Assembly: GCF_021165935.1 (NCBI RefSeq)
Contig: NZ_CP088953.1
Span: 2,899,501-2,963,500, forward strand
DNA length: 64,000 nt
From: Microbulbifer elongatus
GTDB taxonomy: Bacteria; Pseudomonadota; Gammaproteobacteria; Pseudomonadales; Cellvibrionaceae
Direction of reading: 5' to 3'
The first letter of the stretch is position 1, and each line of letters opens with the position of its first letter. The translations under genes were made by a program, and so were the position numbers. The notes beneath the pieces were generated by a model, which saw only the letters and a list, made by a program, of their open reading frames with translations, was not told where the DNA came from and made no database searches. Positions 1 through 7,655 of the stretch are shown here, one piece after another.

Positions 1-1097
1 TAAGACGCGCCCAGCACATAGTTGAAGGGACCGCTGCTGTTGGAGGCAATGCGGAATTCCTGACTGAAAAAGTCGCCGGACTGTTCGCGGGTATAGAGGT
101 CGATTGGCTGCGGGGTGCCGTCGAAGTCCTCACGGTAGGAGTAGCTGTGTGACTTGTAGCCGGTGATCGCGGTAACCGTGTTGCCCCCGGCAAGCTCGTG
201 CTCGACAGTCAGCACCAGGTCCGCAATTTCAGACTGGTCAAGCCCCTTCTCGTCGTTGTAAACCTGATCGTAATCCCCTTGTGGAAGCTCGTAATTGAAA
301 TCGGCACCACTGGCGAAAGCGCGATAAATCGTTCCGTCGCTTTCGCGATCTTCGTACTGTGCCATGAGGGTCACGGTGGTGGCATCGGCGGCGTCGTATA
401 CCGCGGTGAAACGGGCAGCGTTCACCTCGCTGGCCCCAAGGTCGTTACCCGTGGTGCGGTTTTCGACATGGCCGTCTTCCGAGAAGTGTTTACCGGAAAT
501 ACGCACCGCCAGCGCTTCACTGACCGGCATGTCGACACCGCCTTCCAGCTCGGTACGACCGTACTGGCCAGCGCCTATGGAGATATCCCCGGCAAACACG
601 TCACCGGGCTTCCGGGATACCATCGAGATGGCGCCGGACGCAGTATTGCGGCCGAAGAGCGTACCCTGTGGCCCCTTGATCACTTCCACGCGCTCGAGGT
701 CGTACATGCTCGGTGTGGCGCCGGTGCGGCTCTGGTAGACGCCGTCCAGGAAAATGCCCAGCGCCGGGTCACTGCCACTGCCAAAACTGTTGTTATTGAC
801 ACCGCGCACAGATACCGCATCGAAAAAAGAATCGTTGGTCTCGCCGGAAACGCCGGGGGTCAGCGCAAACAGATCCTTGAAATCGTTCAAGTTGCTCTTT
901 TTTACCGTATCACCGGTGAATGCAGTTACCGCTGCGGGTACGTCTTTCAGAGATTCGGCACGCATCTGTGCAGTGACAGTGACCTCTTCGATCTCCGCGG
1001 CGAGCGCGCCACTACCTATGCTGAAAATCACGGCACCGATTGTGGATGCCAGCGTGCATTTGCTGGCCATAAACGAACGGTCTGAAAGCGTCATCAT
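1..1097 (-). CDS. TonB-dependent outer-membrane receptor, N-terminal part (runs off left edge)
   Basis: Reading the minus strand from the ATG at 1097 gives an uninterrupted frame to base 1. It begins with a signal-peptide-like segment ending near SGALAAE. A TonB-box-like stretch EEVTVTAQ follows, and then a plug domain with the typical pieces VSVRGVNNNSFG, GIFLDGVYQSR and ERVEVIKGPQGTLFGRNT. After about residue 165 the sequence alternates like beta-barrel strands. A GGGGAA ribosome site precedes two tandem ATGs (1097 and 1094). Family role: energy-dependent uptake of a bulky substrate across the outer membrane. The ligand cannot be read from this fragment. The upstream operator-like palindrome is shared with the neighbouring oxidase/glutamine-synthetase-like genes, so a nitrogenous or polyamine-related substrate is a reasonable guess only. 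Confidence 0.9.
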   Translation of the reverse strand, partial: MMTLSDRSFMASKCTLASTIGAVIFSIGSGALAAEIEEVTVTAQMRAESLKDVPAAVTAFTGDTVKKSNLNDFKDLFALTPGVSGETNDSFFDAVSVRGVNNNSFGSGSDPALGIFLDGVYQSRTGATPSMYDLERVEVIKGPQGTLFGRNTASGAISMVSRKPGDVFAGDISIGAGQYGRTELEGGVDMPVSEALAVRISGKHFSEDGHVENRTTGNDLGASEVNAARFTAVYDAADATTVTLMAQYEDRESDGTIYRAFASGADFNYELPQGDYDQVYNDEKGLDQSEIADLVLTVEHELAGGNTVTAITGYKSHSYSYREDFDGTPQPIDLYTREQSGDFFSQEFRIASNSSGPFNYVLGAS

Positions 1098-1188
1098 AAT
1101 TCCCCGTAGGTTATTTTTATCGGGTGTGTGCCCATTGATACCGCTTGGGACGGACCCAGTCATCAAACTGTCTTATCTGTTATTCCAC

Positions 1189-1210
1189 AAACCGAATCAT
1201 TATTCAACTT
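1189..1210. promoter_or_regulatory. Operator-like inverted repeat upstream of the TonB receptor
   Basis: Left arm AAACCGAAT, spacer CATT, imperfect right arm ATTCAACTT. The core GAAT-N4-ATTC is symmetrical and matches the two sites at 2641-2685. It lies about 92 bases before the receptor start codon, where a repressor or activator would act. The binding protein is unknown. Confidence 0.55.
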
Positions 1211-1306
1211 TATTTTGAGCGCTTGAAAAGTACCAGACACACGGCCTGCGTAGCCCCGGTTTAGCGGGACCGCAGGAAAACCCGCGACGGGTCGACCGCG
1301 AGATCC

Positions 1307-2614
1307 CTATCGGCCCAGCTTGTCCAGCAAGCTGTAATAGACCATGCCTGCCACCAGCCCTGGCCAGCGCAGCAGTGTGCCGCCCGGGAAGCTCGGGGTT
1401 GGAATCTGCGCCAATATGTCAAACCTCTCCTCGCTACCCGCAATCACTTCTGCGAGCACTTTCCCTGCGAACGTGGCCGTGGGAACACCGTGCCCGGAAT
1501 AGCCCTGGCTGTAATAGACGTTGGGCTCCAGGCGCCCGACGCTGGGCATGCGGTTCATGGTGATGGCCAGGGTGCCACCCCAGCCGTAATCGATTCGCGT
1601 CTCGGCGAGTTGCGGATAGACTTCCAGCATGTACTTCCGGACAAACCCGGGAATGTCCTTGGGAAAACGCGAAGAATAGTTTTCACCACCGCCAAAAATC
1701 AGCCGGTTGTCGCCGGACAATTTCCAGTAGTTGATCACGAACAGTGTGTCTTGCAGCGCGTGATCGTTCGCAATCAATTCCCGTGCCAGTTTGTCGCCCA
1801 AAGGCTCTGTCGCCAACACAAAATTATTGATGGGCATGATACGCCCCGCCATGCGGGGCTCGAGCTTGCCCAGGTAGCCATTGCAGGCGAGTAGGATATT
1901 TCCCGCGCTCACCCGCCCTTTCGCCGTCGACACAACACAGGGGCTACCACCGGTGTAGCCGGTAACGCGACTGTGCTCGAAAAATAAAACACCGGCCTTG
2001 CGCGCCGCATCCGCGAGGCCGAGGGCGAAATTGAGTGGATGCAGATGCAGGGATCCCGCATCAATCTGCCCACCGTAAAAGCGCTCAGATCCTACCAGGC
2101 TGGCGACCTCATCCCTTTCTGCATAGCGGATATCTTGATACCCGTAGCGCTGATTCAGCAGTTCGACCTCCTGTTTCAGCGCGGCATCGTGACTCGGCTT
2201 GGCCGCAAGGTGCATGATGCCCCGTTTCAGGTCACACTGAATGCCGTGCCTGTCAATCAGCTGCTCCACAAGCCGCACGGCTTCCAGGCTCATATCCCAG
2301 AGAACTTTGGCCGTATCCCGGCCCAGCATCTTCTCCAGTTCTTCCTGCCCCTTGCGCTGGCCGACCCCCACGTGGCCGCCATTGCGGCCGGAGGCCCCCC
2401 ACCCCACGCGCTCGGCCTCGAGAACCACCACCCGGTAGCCTCGTTCGGCCAGGTGCAGTGCGGAAGACAGGCCGGTATAGCCTGCACCGATAACGCACAC
2501 GTCCGCGGAGATCTCACCTTCCAGGGCAGGATACTCCAGGGTCGGGTTTGCGCTGGCGGCGTAATAGGAATCGGTATGGCCGGGCAACTGGGTAATGGTT
2601 CCGCTAGCGGACAT
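1307..2614 (-). CDS. puuB: FAD-dependent oxidoreductase, gamma-glutamylputrescine oxidase-like (DAO family)
   Basis: 435 aa. The N-terminal Rossmann FAD site is visible as VIGAGYTGLSSALHLAERG (glycines 43, 45 and 48), followed by an acidic strand end VVVLEAE and the GASGRNGGHVG loop typical of the D-amino-acid-oxidase/PuuB/OrdL group. The C-terminal FAD-binding signature is YSQGYSGHGVP. The family oxidises amine-bearing substrates with release of H2O2 and an aldehyde. Divergent pairing with a PuuA-like glutamine synthetase supports a role in gamma-glutamylated putrescine or another amine. The start is supported by GGAG eleven bases upstream of the ATG. Other amine substrates such as ethanolamine or diaminopropane cannot be excluded. 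Confidence 0.82.
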   Translation of the reverse strand: MSASGTITQLPGHTDSYYAASANPTLEYPALEGEISADVCVIGAGYTGLSSALHLAERGYRVVVLEAERVGWGASGRNGGHVGVGQRKGQEELEKMLGRDTAKVLWDMSLEAVRLVEQLIDRHGIQCDLKRGIMHLAAKPSHDAALKQEVELLNQRYGYQDIRYAERDEVASLVGSERFYGGQIDAGSLHLHPLNFALGLADAARKAGVLFFEHSRVTGYTGGSPCVVSTAKGRVSAGNILLACNGYLGKLEPRMAGRIMPINNFVLATEPLGDKLARELIANDHALQDTLFVINYWKLSGDNRLIFGGGENYSSRFPKDIPGFVRKYMLEVYPQLAETRIDYGWGGTLAITMNRMPSVGRLEPNVYYSQGYSGHGVPTATFAGKVLAEVIAGSEERFDILAQIPTPSFPGGTLLRWPGLVAGMVYYSLLDKLGR

Positions 2615-2640
2615 CAGGTTTCTCCAAAATCATTCTCGCC

Positions 2641-2685
2641 AAAACCGAATCATCATTCGGTTTTTCTTGAATAATAATTCGGTTT
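2641..2685. promoter_or_regulatory. Tandem operator-like palindromes in the puuB/puuA divergent region
   Basis: Site 1 is a perfect palindrome, AAAACCGAAT and ATTCGGTTTT around CATC (2641-2664). Site 2 has core GAAT-AATA-ATTC followed by GGTTT (2669-2685). The two centres are 22 bp apart, about two helical turns, so two dimers could bind the same DNA face. Site 1 lies 26 bases upstream of the puuB start; both lie in the 208-bp region shared with puuA. The arm sequence matches the site at 1189-1210. It does not resemble what I recall of the E. coli PuuR site. Confidence 0.65.
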
Positions 2686-2822
2686 CTTGCCATAATCAAA
2701 GACCGGATGAAAATAATGCGGTACGCCGGAATTCCTGTTTCGCCAGCCGTGGAGATTTAAACTACTGTTTGGCGAAGTCGGCACGATAATCAAATACAAG
2801 CCTTCCAATCTCAAGGTGTAAC

Positions 2823-4157
2823 ATGGACAAGATAACCCAGTGGCTCGCGGAACATTCGATCTCTGAAGTCGAGTGCCTGGTACCGGACATGTCCGGCAAC
2901 GCACGGGGCAAATTCACCCCGACCGACAAATTCCTGACCGAAGACAGTCGTCTGCCAGAGAGCATTCTGGTTCAGACGGTAACCGGCGACTATGTCGACG
3001 AACACAACGAGCTGGTGGACCCGGCGGATACCGATATGTTGTTGGTGCCCGATCCGGATTCCATTCGCCTCAATCCCTGGGCCAATGAGCCCACTGCACA
3101 GATCATTCACGACTGTTACACCCGCGATGGCAAACCTCACCCCATCAGCACCCGCAATATTCTGAAGTTCGTGCTGGACAAATATGCTGAACAGGGATGG
3201 CAGCCGGTCGTCGCACCGGAAGTGGAATTTTACCTGGTCAAGCGCAATCTCGATCCGGACGAAAAACTCTCCGCCCCCGTGGGGCGTTCAGGCCGAACGG
3301 AGAAAACCCGTCAGTCCTACAGTATTGATGCGGCCAATGAATACGAACCCATCATTGAGGATATGTACGATTTCTGTGAAGCCCAGGGTCTGGATGTCGA
3401 TACCCTGATTCACGAATCCGGTACCGCGCAGATGGAAATCAACTTCCTCCACGGCGACCCCCTCAAACTCGCAGATCAGGTATTTACCTTCAAGCGCACC
3501 GTCAGGGAAACCGCACTGCGCCACGGCATTTACGCCACCTTTATGGCCAAACCAATGGAAGATGAACCCGGCAGTGCGCTGCATCTGCACCAGAGTATCG
3601 TGGACAGCGAAACCGGGAAAAACATATTCGTAAACGACGACGGCTCCGAGAATGAACGCTTTATGCACTTCATTGGGGGCATGCAAAAATATACGCCGGG
3701 ATTTATTACTTTCTTTGCACCGAATGTAAATTCCTACCGTCGCTTCACGCCGGAGATGGCAGCTCCCACCAGCCTGCACTGGGGCTATGACAATCGCACG
3801 ACCGGGCTGCGTGTTCCTGACAGTTCGCCACAGGCGAAGCGACTGGAAAATCGCTTTCCGGGTGCCGACTGCAACCCGTATCTGGCCATCGCCACCTCTC
3901 TGGCCTGCGGCTATCTGGGCATGATGAATAAGGTTACACCCAGTGAACCCTACACCGGTGACTGCTCCTCAGAGCCCATCACCCTGCCCCGCACTCAGGA
4001 ACACGCGCTCAGCCTGCTGGCCGAGTGCCCGGAAGCCGTCGAAATGTTCGGCGATACTTTCGTTCGCGCCTGGGCGGCCATCAAGCGGGACGAGTACGAA
4101 GAATTCAACCGCGTCATCAGCTCCTGGGAGCGCGAATACCTGCTGCTGAACGTCTGA
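2823..4157 (+). CDS. puuA: Glutamine synthetase family protein, gamma-glutamylputrescine synthetase-like
   Basis: 444 aa, the length of PuuA/GlnA3-type enzymes. The metal-ligand motif EVEFYL lies near residue 133, the ATP/ammonia-site segment GSALHLHQS near 250, the RFTPEMAAPTSLHWGYDNR stretch near 308-326, and GADCNPYLAIA near 350. The N-terminal beta-grasp is short, as in GS-like amine ligases, and no adenylylation loop is evident. Known family reaction: ATP-dependent ligation of glutamate to an amine. The divergent PuuB-like oxidase would act on the product. An AAGGTG Shine-Dalgarno lies just upstream of the ATG. The substrate (putrescine, spermidine, ethanolamine or another amine) is inferred from context only. 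Confidence 0.82.
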   Translation: MDKITQWLAEHSISEVECLVPDMSGNARGKFTPTDKFLTEDSRLPESILVQTVTGDYVDEHNELVDPADTDMLLVPDPDSIRLNPWANEPTAQIIHDCYTRDGKPHPISTRNILKFVLDKYAEQGWQPVVAPEVEFYLVKRNLDPDEKLSAPVGRSGRTEKTRQSYSIDAANEYEPIIEDMYDFCEAQGLDVDTLIHESGTAQMEINFLHGDPLKLADQVFTFKRTVRETALRHGIYATFMAKPMEDEPGSALHLHQSIVDSETGKNIFVNDDGSENERFMHFIGGMQKYTPGFITFFAPNVNSYRRFTPEMAAPTSLHWGYDNRTTGLRVPDSSPQAKRLENRFPGADCNPYLAIATSLACGYLGMMNKVTPSEPYTGDCSSEPITLPRTQEHALSLLAECPEAVEMFGDTFVRAWAAIKRDEYEEFNRVISSWEREYLLLNV

Positions 4158-4183
4158 TGCGCTGAGCTCCCCCAAAAAAAACC

Positions 4184-4195
4184 CGGCAATTGCCG
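4184..4195. repeat. Left 12-bp target-site duplication of IS copy 1, half of a split terminator
   Basis: CGGCAATTGCCG, itself a perfect palindrome, is repeated directly after the element at 5618-5629. On the outer side it continues as CC preceded by an A8 run (4174-4181). The uninterrupted ancestor would read A8-CCCGGCAATTGCCGGG-T8, a bidirectional rho-independent terminator for the convergent puuA and symporter genes. Confidence 0.9.
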
Positions 4196-4204
4196 TAATG
4201 CTGT

Positions 4205-5536
4205 TCACTTAAGCGGAGCGGCACGACGATTCACCGGATAGCGGGTTTTGCTGATCTTTACCGTCCTCGGCCTAGAAGGCCGAGGACGGTCCTCTAAAAA
4301 CAGGTTCCCAATCCCCGCCCTAAGCTCCGATAAGCGCGCTCCAGTCCTTGATAATGGCTGAGCCGCGGCCATGACAATCAGCTGCGCAGCAATATACTGG
4401 CATGCGAACTTAAAGCGTATCCTGGCTGGGTTTCCCCCGTGAGCGACCGCTGCCTGGCTTGCCTCTCGACGTATCACGTTGTACGCCAACAGTAGCCCCC
4501 ACACTTCCTGATAAACCAGTTCCACGGTCTTGCTACGTAGGGTGACGGCGTTGTGCTGCATGGAACTTTTGATGTCACGGAAGCCGATTTCGATTTCCCA
4601 GCGCTCTTGGTAGAGCTTCGCGACGGCTTTAGTGCCGTAAGTATCTGCCGGTAGCGAGGTAAATAGCGTTTTGTTTTTGCCATTATGCTTGTAGCTCACT
4701 GCTCGAACTTCCCAGTACTCGGGAAGGGCCGGATTGCGCTTCCGAGCCTGGGGGGAGACCTTCATTCGCAGTAGTCGATCATTTTTGTTGTAGACCTCCA
4801 CTGTCTCACTGACCAGGCCTTTGCGCTCGGGGATCAGCCAGTGGCGTTGCGTGTTCTGATCCGCCCACCGCAGCAAAAGGTCTGCACTCCAAAAACCCTT
4901 ATCAAACAGGGTTACGGAGGCTTCCGGCACCTGATTCATAAACTCATCGGCCAGGCGTATTTCGCTGCGTCGGTAAGGGCTTAGCTCTGCATTCAGAAGT
5001 ACATGTGAACGTACGTTCATTAGAGCAACCAGGCGCATAAGAGGGTACGGAGTTTGCCGGTTTGTGCTCGTGTTACCGGAGCCAAAATGATCTCGCAGCT
5101 CAGGAGTATCTTGAGTGCGCAACAGCGCGCCATCGACAGCGAGAACTTGCAATCCTCGCCATTCATCTTCGGGGTAACGCTCATGTCCCCAGTGCACCCC
5201 GGTACGTTGAAATAGCCACTGAACGGGGTTAGCACCAAGACGCTGTCGCGCCTTTGATACCCCGCTTGGCGCCAACAGGCTATCGTTCGCGAGCCCCTGA
5301 GCACAGATATTGAGCCTGCGGGCAACTTCTGAGACCGGTTCATTCCTGAACAGGGCCATGCCCAGCACGAGCCAGAGTACCTGATCGGCGGGAAGTCGAC
5401 GGCGGCGAATAGTGGCTTGCGAGGATAACTGCAGAGCGGAATCCACCCATTCAACGGGAATGTTCTGGGTGAAGGTACTCAGGTCACAGAAGGACTGGAG
5501 GGCATCAATATCGAAGAGAGACTGCTGAAGAGACAC
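4205..5536 (-). CDS. IS4-family DDE transposase (copy 1)
   Basis: 443 aa. The first catalytic Asp is in VLAVDGALLRTQDTPE, the second in VTLFDKGFWSADLLL, and the glutamate lies in YQERWEIEIGFRDIK. The last reproduces the IS4 signature Y-(2)-R-(3)-E-(6)-K exactly. The start is GTG at 5536, directly after a T7 run that forms the tail of a hairpin, so no free Shine-Dalgarno is available. The gene fills almost the whole element and its end lies inside the left inverted repeat. It differs from copy 2 at two residues (GVHWGH versus GAHWGH, KTLFTS versus KTVFTS). All catalytic residues are intact, so it is probably active. Confidence 0.95.
   Translation of the reverse strand: MSLQQSLFDIDALQSFCDLSTFTQNIPVEWVDSALQLSSQATIRRRRLPADQVLWLVLGMALFRNEPVSEVARRLNICAQGLANDSLLAPSGVSKARQRLGANPVQWLFQRTGVHWGHERYPEDEWRGLQVLAVDGALLRTQDTPELRDHFGSGNTSTNRQTPYPLMRLVALMNVRSHVLLNAELSPYRRSEIRLADEFMNQVPEASVTLFDKGFWSADLLLRWADQNTQRHWLIPERKGLVSETVEVYNKNDRLLRMKVSPQARKRNPALPEYWEVRAVSYKHNGKNKTLFTSLPADTYGTKAVAKLYQERWEIEIGFRDIKSSMQHNAVTLRSKTVELVYQEVWGLLLAYNVIRREASQAAVAHGGNPARIRFKFACQYIAAQLIVMAAAQPLSRTGARLSELRAGIGNLFLEDRPRPSRPRTVKISKTRYPVNRRAAPLK
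4260..4290. other. 13-bp perfect hairpin inside the transposase 3' end (copy 1)
   Basis: Arms ACCGTCCTCGGCC and GGCCGAGGACGGT enclose a 5-base loop. It lies within the coding region and specifies the Arg/Pro-rich C-terminal segment RPRPSRPR. Copy 2 has the same hairpin at 59584-59614. It is not followed by a T run in the transposase direction. Confidence 0.6.
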
Positions 5537-5573
5537 AAAAAAATCCGGTTTCCTGATCTGGAAACCGGATTTT
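5537..5573 (-). terminator. Terminator-like hairpin guarding the transposase start (copy 1)
   Basis: A 14-bp perfect stem (5540-5553 with 5560-5573, loop TGATCT) reads into a U7 tract that touches the GTG start. It resembles a rho-independent terminator placed just inside the upstream end of the element. It would stop transcription entering from the symporter side and its 3' arm would mask the GGA upstream of the start codon. Protective hairpins of this kind are known for other IS elements. Function here is inferred. Confidence 0.7.
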
Positions 5574-5617
5574 CCGGGGCCCCACCTTAGGCTGCAATGC
5601 TTAAGTGAACAGCATTA

Positions 5618-5629
5618 CGGCAATTGCCG
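5618..5629. repeat. Right 12-bp target-site duplication of IS copy 1, other half of the split terminator
   Basis: CGGCAATTGCCG followed by GG and a T8 run (5632-5639). It is the exact duplicate of 4184-4195. After insertion each convergent transcript keeps a weak 4-bp hairpin without its U run. Confidence 0.9.
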
Positions 5630-5658
5630 GGTTTTTTTTGGGCTGTTTGTTAACACCG

Positions 5659-7329
5659 CTACTTGTGGTTGGGATCTTTCCAGTAGTCCTTAACGGTGTC
5701 TTTCATTTCCCTGGCGAGAATCGAAATACCAAACAGGTTGGGCAATGTCATCAATACGATTGCCACCGCTGACAGATTCCAGATGATCGTCGTATCCTCG
5801 ATCGCCGCCCAGAAAAAGGCCACCACGTACACCAACCGGTAGGGCATGACCGCCTTGGGGCCGAACAGATAGATCATCGAGCGGTCGCCATAGTACGACC
5901 AGGCAATTGCCGTCGAGAAGGCAAACAGCAGAATACCCAGGGTAACAATGTAACTTCCGTACTCACCGAAGAAGCCTTTCTGGAAGGCCCGGTTGGTCAG
6001 CGCCACCGAGTGCAATAGTGAATTACCCCAGACATCGACATTCGGGTTTACCAGGCGACCGTTGTTGACATTGAGCACACCGGAGAAGTTGTCGCTGCCC
6101 ACCCGGAACTCCACGTCTTCCGCGACGGAGCGGGAATTCAGCACGGTAAACTCATCTTTGTTCAGTGGCAGACCGTCGGCGACCACGATGGTGCCGGTGT
6201 AGGATTTCACATCGCTACTCTGGTTACTGAGGAACCCGAACAGCTGCTTTACGTCCGCCTCGTCTTTATCGGAATAGGTCCCGGCGACCACCATCATATC
6301 GGCACGTTCAAAGCGGTTCATATGCTTTTCGGTCCAGACCCCGGAAGACAGGATTACCAGACCAGTGAGCGTACAGATGATCAGTGTATCAATGAAAGGC
6401 TCCAGCAGAGACACCATACCTTCAGACACCGGCTCATCCGCCCGTGCCGCGGCGTGCGCAATCGGCGCCGACCCCTGCCCGGCTTCGTTGGAGAAGAGGC
6501 CGCGGTTTACGCCGCGGTTAAAGGCGTAGGCGAAGCTCGCACCGAGGAAACCACCCATCGCGGCGCTGCCGTTAAAGGCGCCGGCGAAAACCGCCGAGAA
6601 AGAGGGAATGATGTTTTGATAGTTGTACAGGATGACCGCCAGTGCACCAACGATATACAGCACCGCCATCACCGGTACGATCGTTGAGGTCACCTTGGCA
6701 ATGCGGGTAATACCGCCAATAATTACCAGGCCCAGCAGAATCGCCAGAACACCACCCGTCAGCATTTTACTCAGGCCGAAGGTGTCGTACATGGCCTGGG
6801 CGATATTGTTAACCTGCGGCAGGCTGCCGGTACCGAAAGAGCTGATCACTGTGGCAATCGCAAAGATCACCGCCAGCCACTTCATATTCAGCCTGCGCTC
6901 CATGTAAAACATGGGGCCACCAGCGTAGTAACCATCGGCTGCCTTGATCCGGTACTTGTGAGACAGTGTTACCTCGACGAACTTTGTCGTCATACCAAGG
7001 AATGCCGTTACCCACATCCAGAATAAAGCCGCAGGACCACCCAGGAAAATAGCCAGACCCACACCGCCGATATTACCGGTACCTACGGTGCCCGACAGCG
7101 CCGTGGACAATGCCTGGAAATGGGAGGTATCCCCGGGATCTCCGGGTTTATCGTATTTACCGCGTACGATTTTGATCGCGTGGCCGAAGTAACGGATCTG
7201 AGGGAAGCCCAGATACAGCGTAAAGAAAAAGCCGACCCCTAACAGAACCCACGGAAACCAGGCCGCTGAACCCAGCAACCCATCCAGGGTAAGCAACAAC
7301 TGATTGAATGATTCCAAATCAACCCCCAC
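5659..7329 (-). CDS. Sodium:alanine symporter family protein (AGCS) with a large hydrophilic insertion
   Basis: Inner-membrane Na+/amino-acid symporter. Family hallmarks visible are [20 protein letters not shown] (about 80-99), the helix-rich core, and [20 protein letters not shown] (271-290), which is the AGCS signature. The protein has 556 residues. A polar segment of about 100 residues (339-445, no membrane helix) sits between VILSSGVW and the helix beginning [12 protein letters not shown], which makes it longer than typical AGCS members. The start is uncertain: GTG at 7329 has poor spacing, whereas TTG at 7317 follows GGGGG by five bases. Its terminator was split by IS copy 1. The substrate is probably alanine or glycine by family. 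Confidence 0.9.
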   Translation of the reverse strand: MGVDLESFNQLLLTLDGLLGSAAWFPWVLLGVGFFFTLYLGFPQIRYFGHAIKIVRGKYDKPGDPGDTSHFQALSTALSGTVGTGNIGGVGLAIFLGGPAALFWMWVTAFLGMTTKFVEVTLSHKYRIKAADGYYAGGPMFYMERRLNMKWLAVIFAIATVISSFGTGSLPQVNNIAQAMYDTFGLSKMLTGGVLAILLGLVIIGGITRIAKVTSTIVPVMAVLYIVGALAVILYNYQNIIPSFSAVFAGAFNGSAAMGGFLGASFAYAFNRGVNRGLFSNEAGQGSAPIAHAAARADEPVSEGMVSLLEPFIDTLIICTLTGLVILSSGVWTEKHMNRFERADMMVVAGTYSDKDEADVKQLFGFLSNQSSDVKSYTGTIVVADGLPLNKDEFTVLNSRSVAEDVEFRVGSDNFSGVLNVNNGRLVNPNVDVWGNSLLHSVALTNRAFQKGFFGEYGSYIVTLGILLFAFSTAIAWSYYGDRSMIYLFGPKAVMPYRLVYVVAFFWAAIEDTTIIWNLSAVAIVLMTLPNLFGISILAREMKDTVKDYWKDPNHK

Positions 7330-7655
7330 AGCTCTTATTTTTTGATTGAAAAATAGTCAGCAATGCGCGCGACGTGGCGTTCGCCGACACAGATTCGGAC
7401 AGTGTTCGATGTGGTTCTCACGGCGAATACGCCGGTTTTTATGTACGCGACTGCCCCTGACATTGCCGGTGAGGGTAGCAGTTTCACCAAAATGAGAACA
7501 GTAATCCGCCAATCATCAGCAGCATAGTCCTGTTTTCTGCCAAAAATTCGATTTATCACCAAATATTTCGCTAAAACAGAGAATTCTGTCGCGGAACGGA
7601 ACCTCTGGCAGGTCGCGAACCTTCCACCAGCAGTTTCCCCGCCCGGCGCGATCGT
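7330..7655 (-). other. 326-bp intergenic leader upstream of the symporter
   Basis: No convincing gene. An AT-rich inverted repeat TATTTTT/AAAAATA lies at about 7337-7356, close to the symporter start. I looked for a glycine riboswitch, which often precedes AGCS genes, and did not see its conserved tandem cores. A 75-codon frame here has no recognisable features. Confidence 0.4.

Larger units (their letters stand above)
4196..5617 (-). mobile_element. IS4-family insertion sequence, copy 1 (1422 bp)
   Basis: The element starts with TAATGCTGTTCACTTAAGC and ends with its exact 19-bp reverse complement. It carries one transposase gene on the minus strand and is flanked by 12-bp direct repeats. 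The terminal sequence closely resembles the IS4 end as I recall it. Copy 2 (59520-60941) has the same length and orientation. I find four base differences between the copies (4220/59544, 4637/59961, 4666/59990, 5196/60520), so the amplification is recent. The insertion split a terminator between puuA and the Na+/alanine symporter. Confidence 0.95.

Noticed and set aside
198..1085. A 295-codon plus-strand frame at the left edge
   Set aside because: It is antisense to the TonB receptor, which is open to the window edge and has clear plug-domain motifs.
2600..2611. TCCGCTAGCGGA palindrome at the start of puuB
   Set aside because: It is inside the first codons and not repeated elsewhere in the locus, so more likely chance than an operator.
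7330..7655. Glycine riboswitch upstream of the AGCS symporter
   Set aside because: Expected by analogy, but I could not find the conserved aptamer segments.
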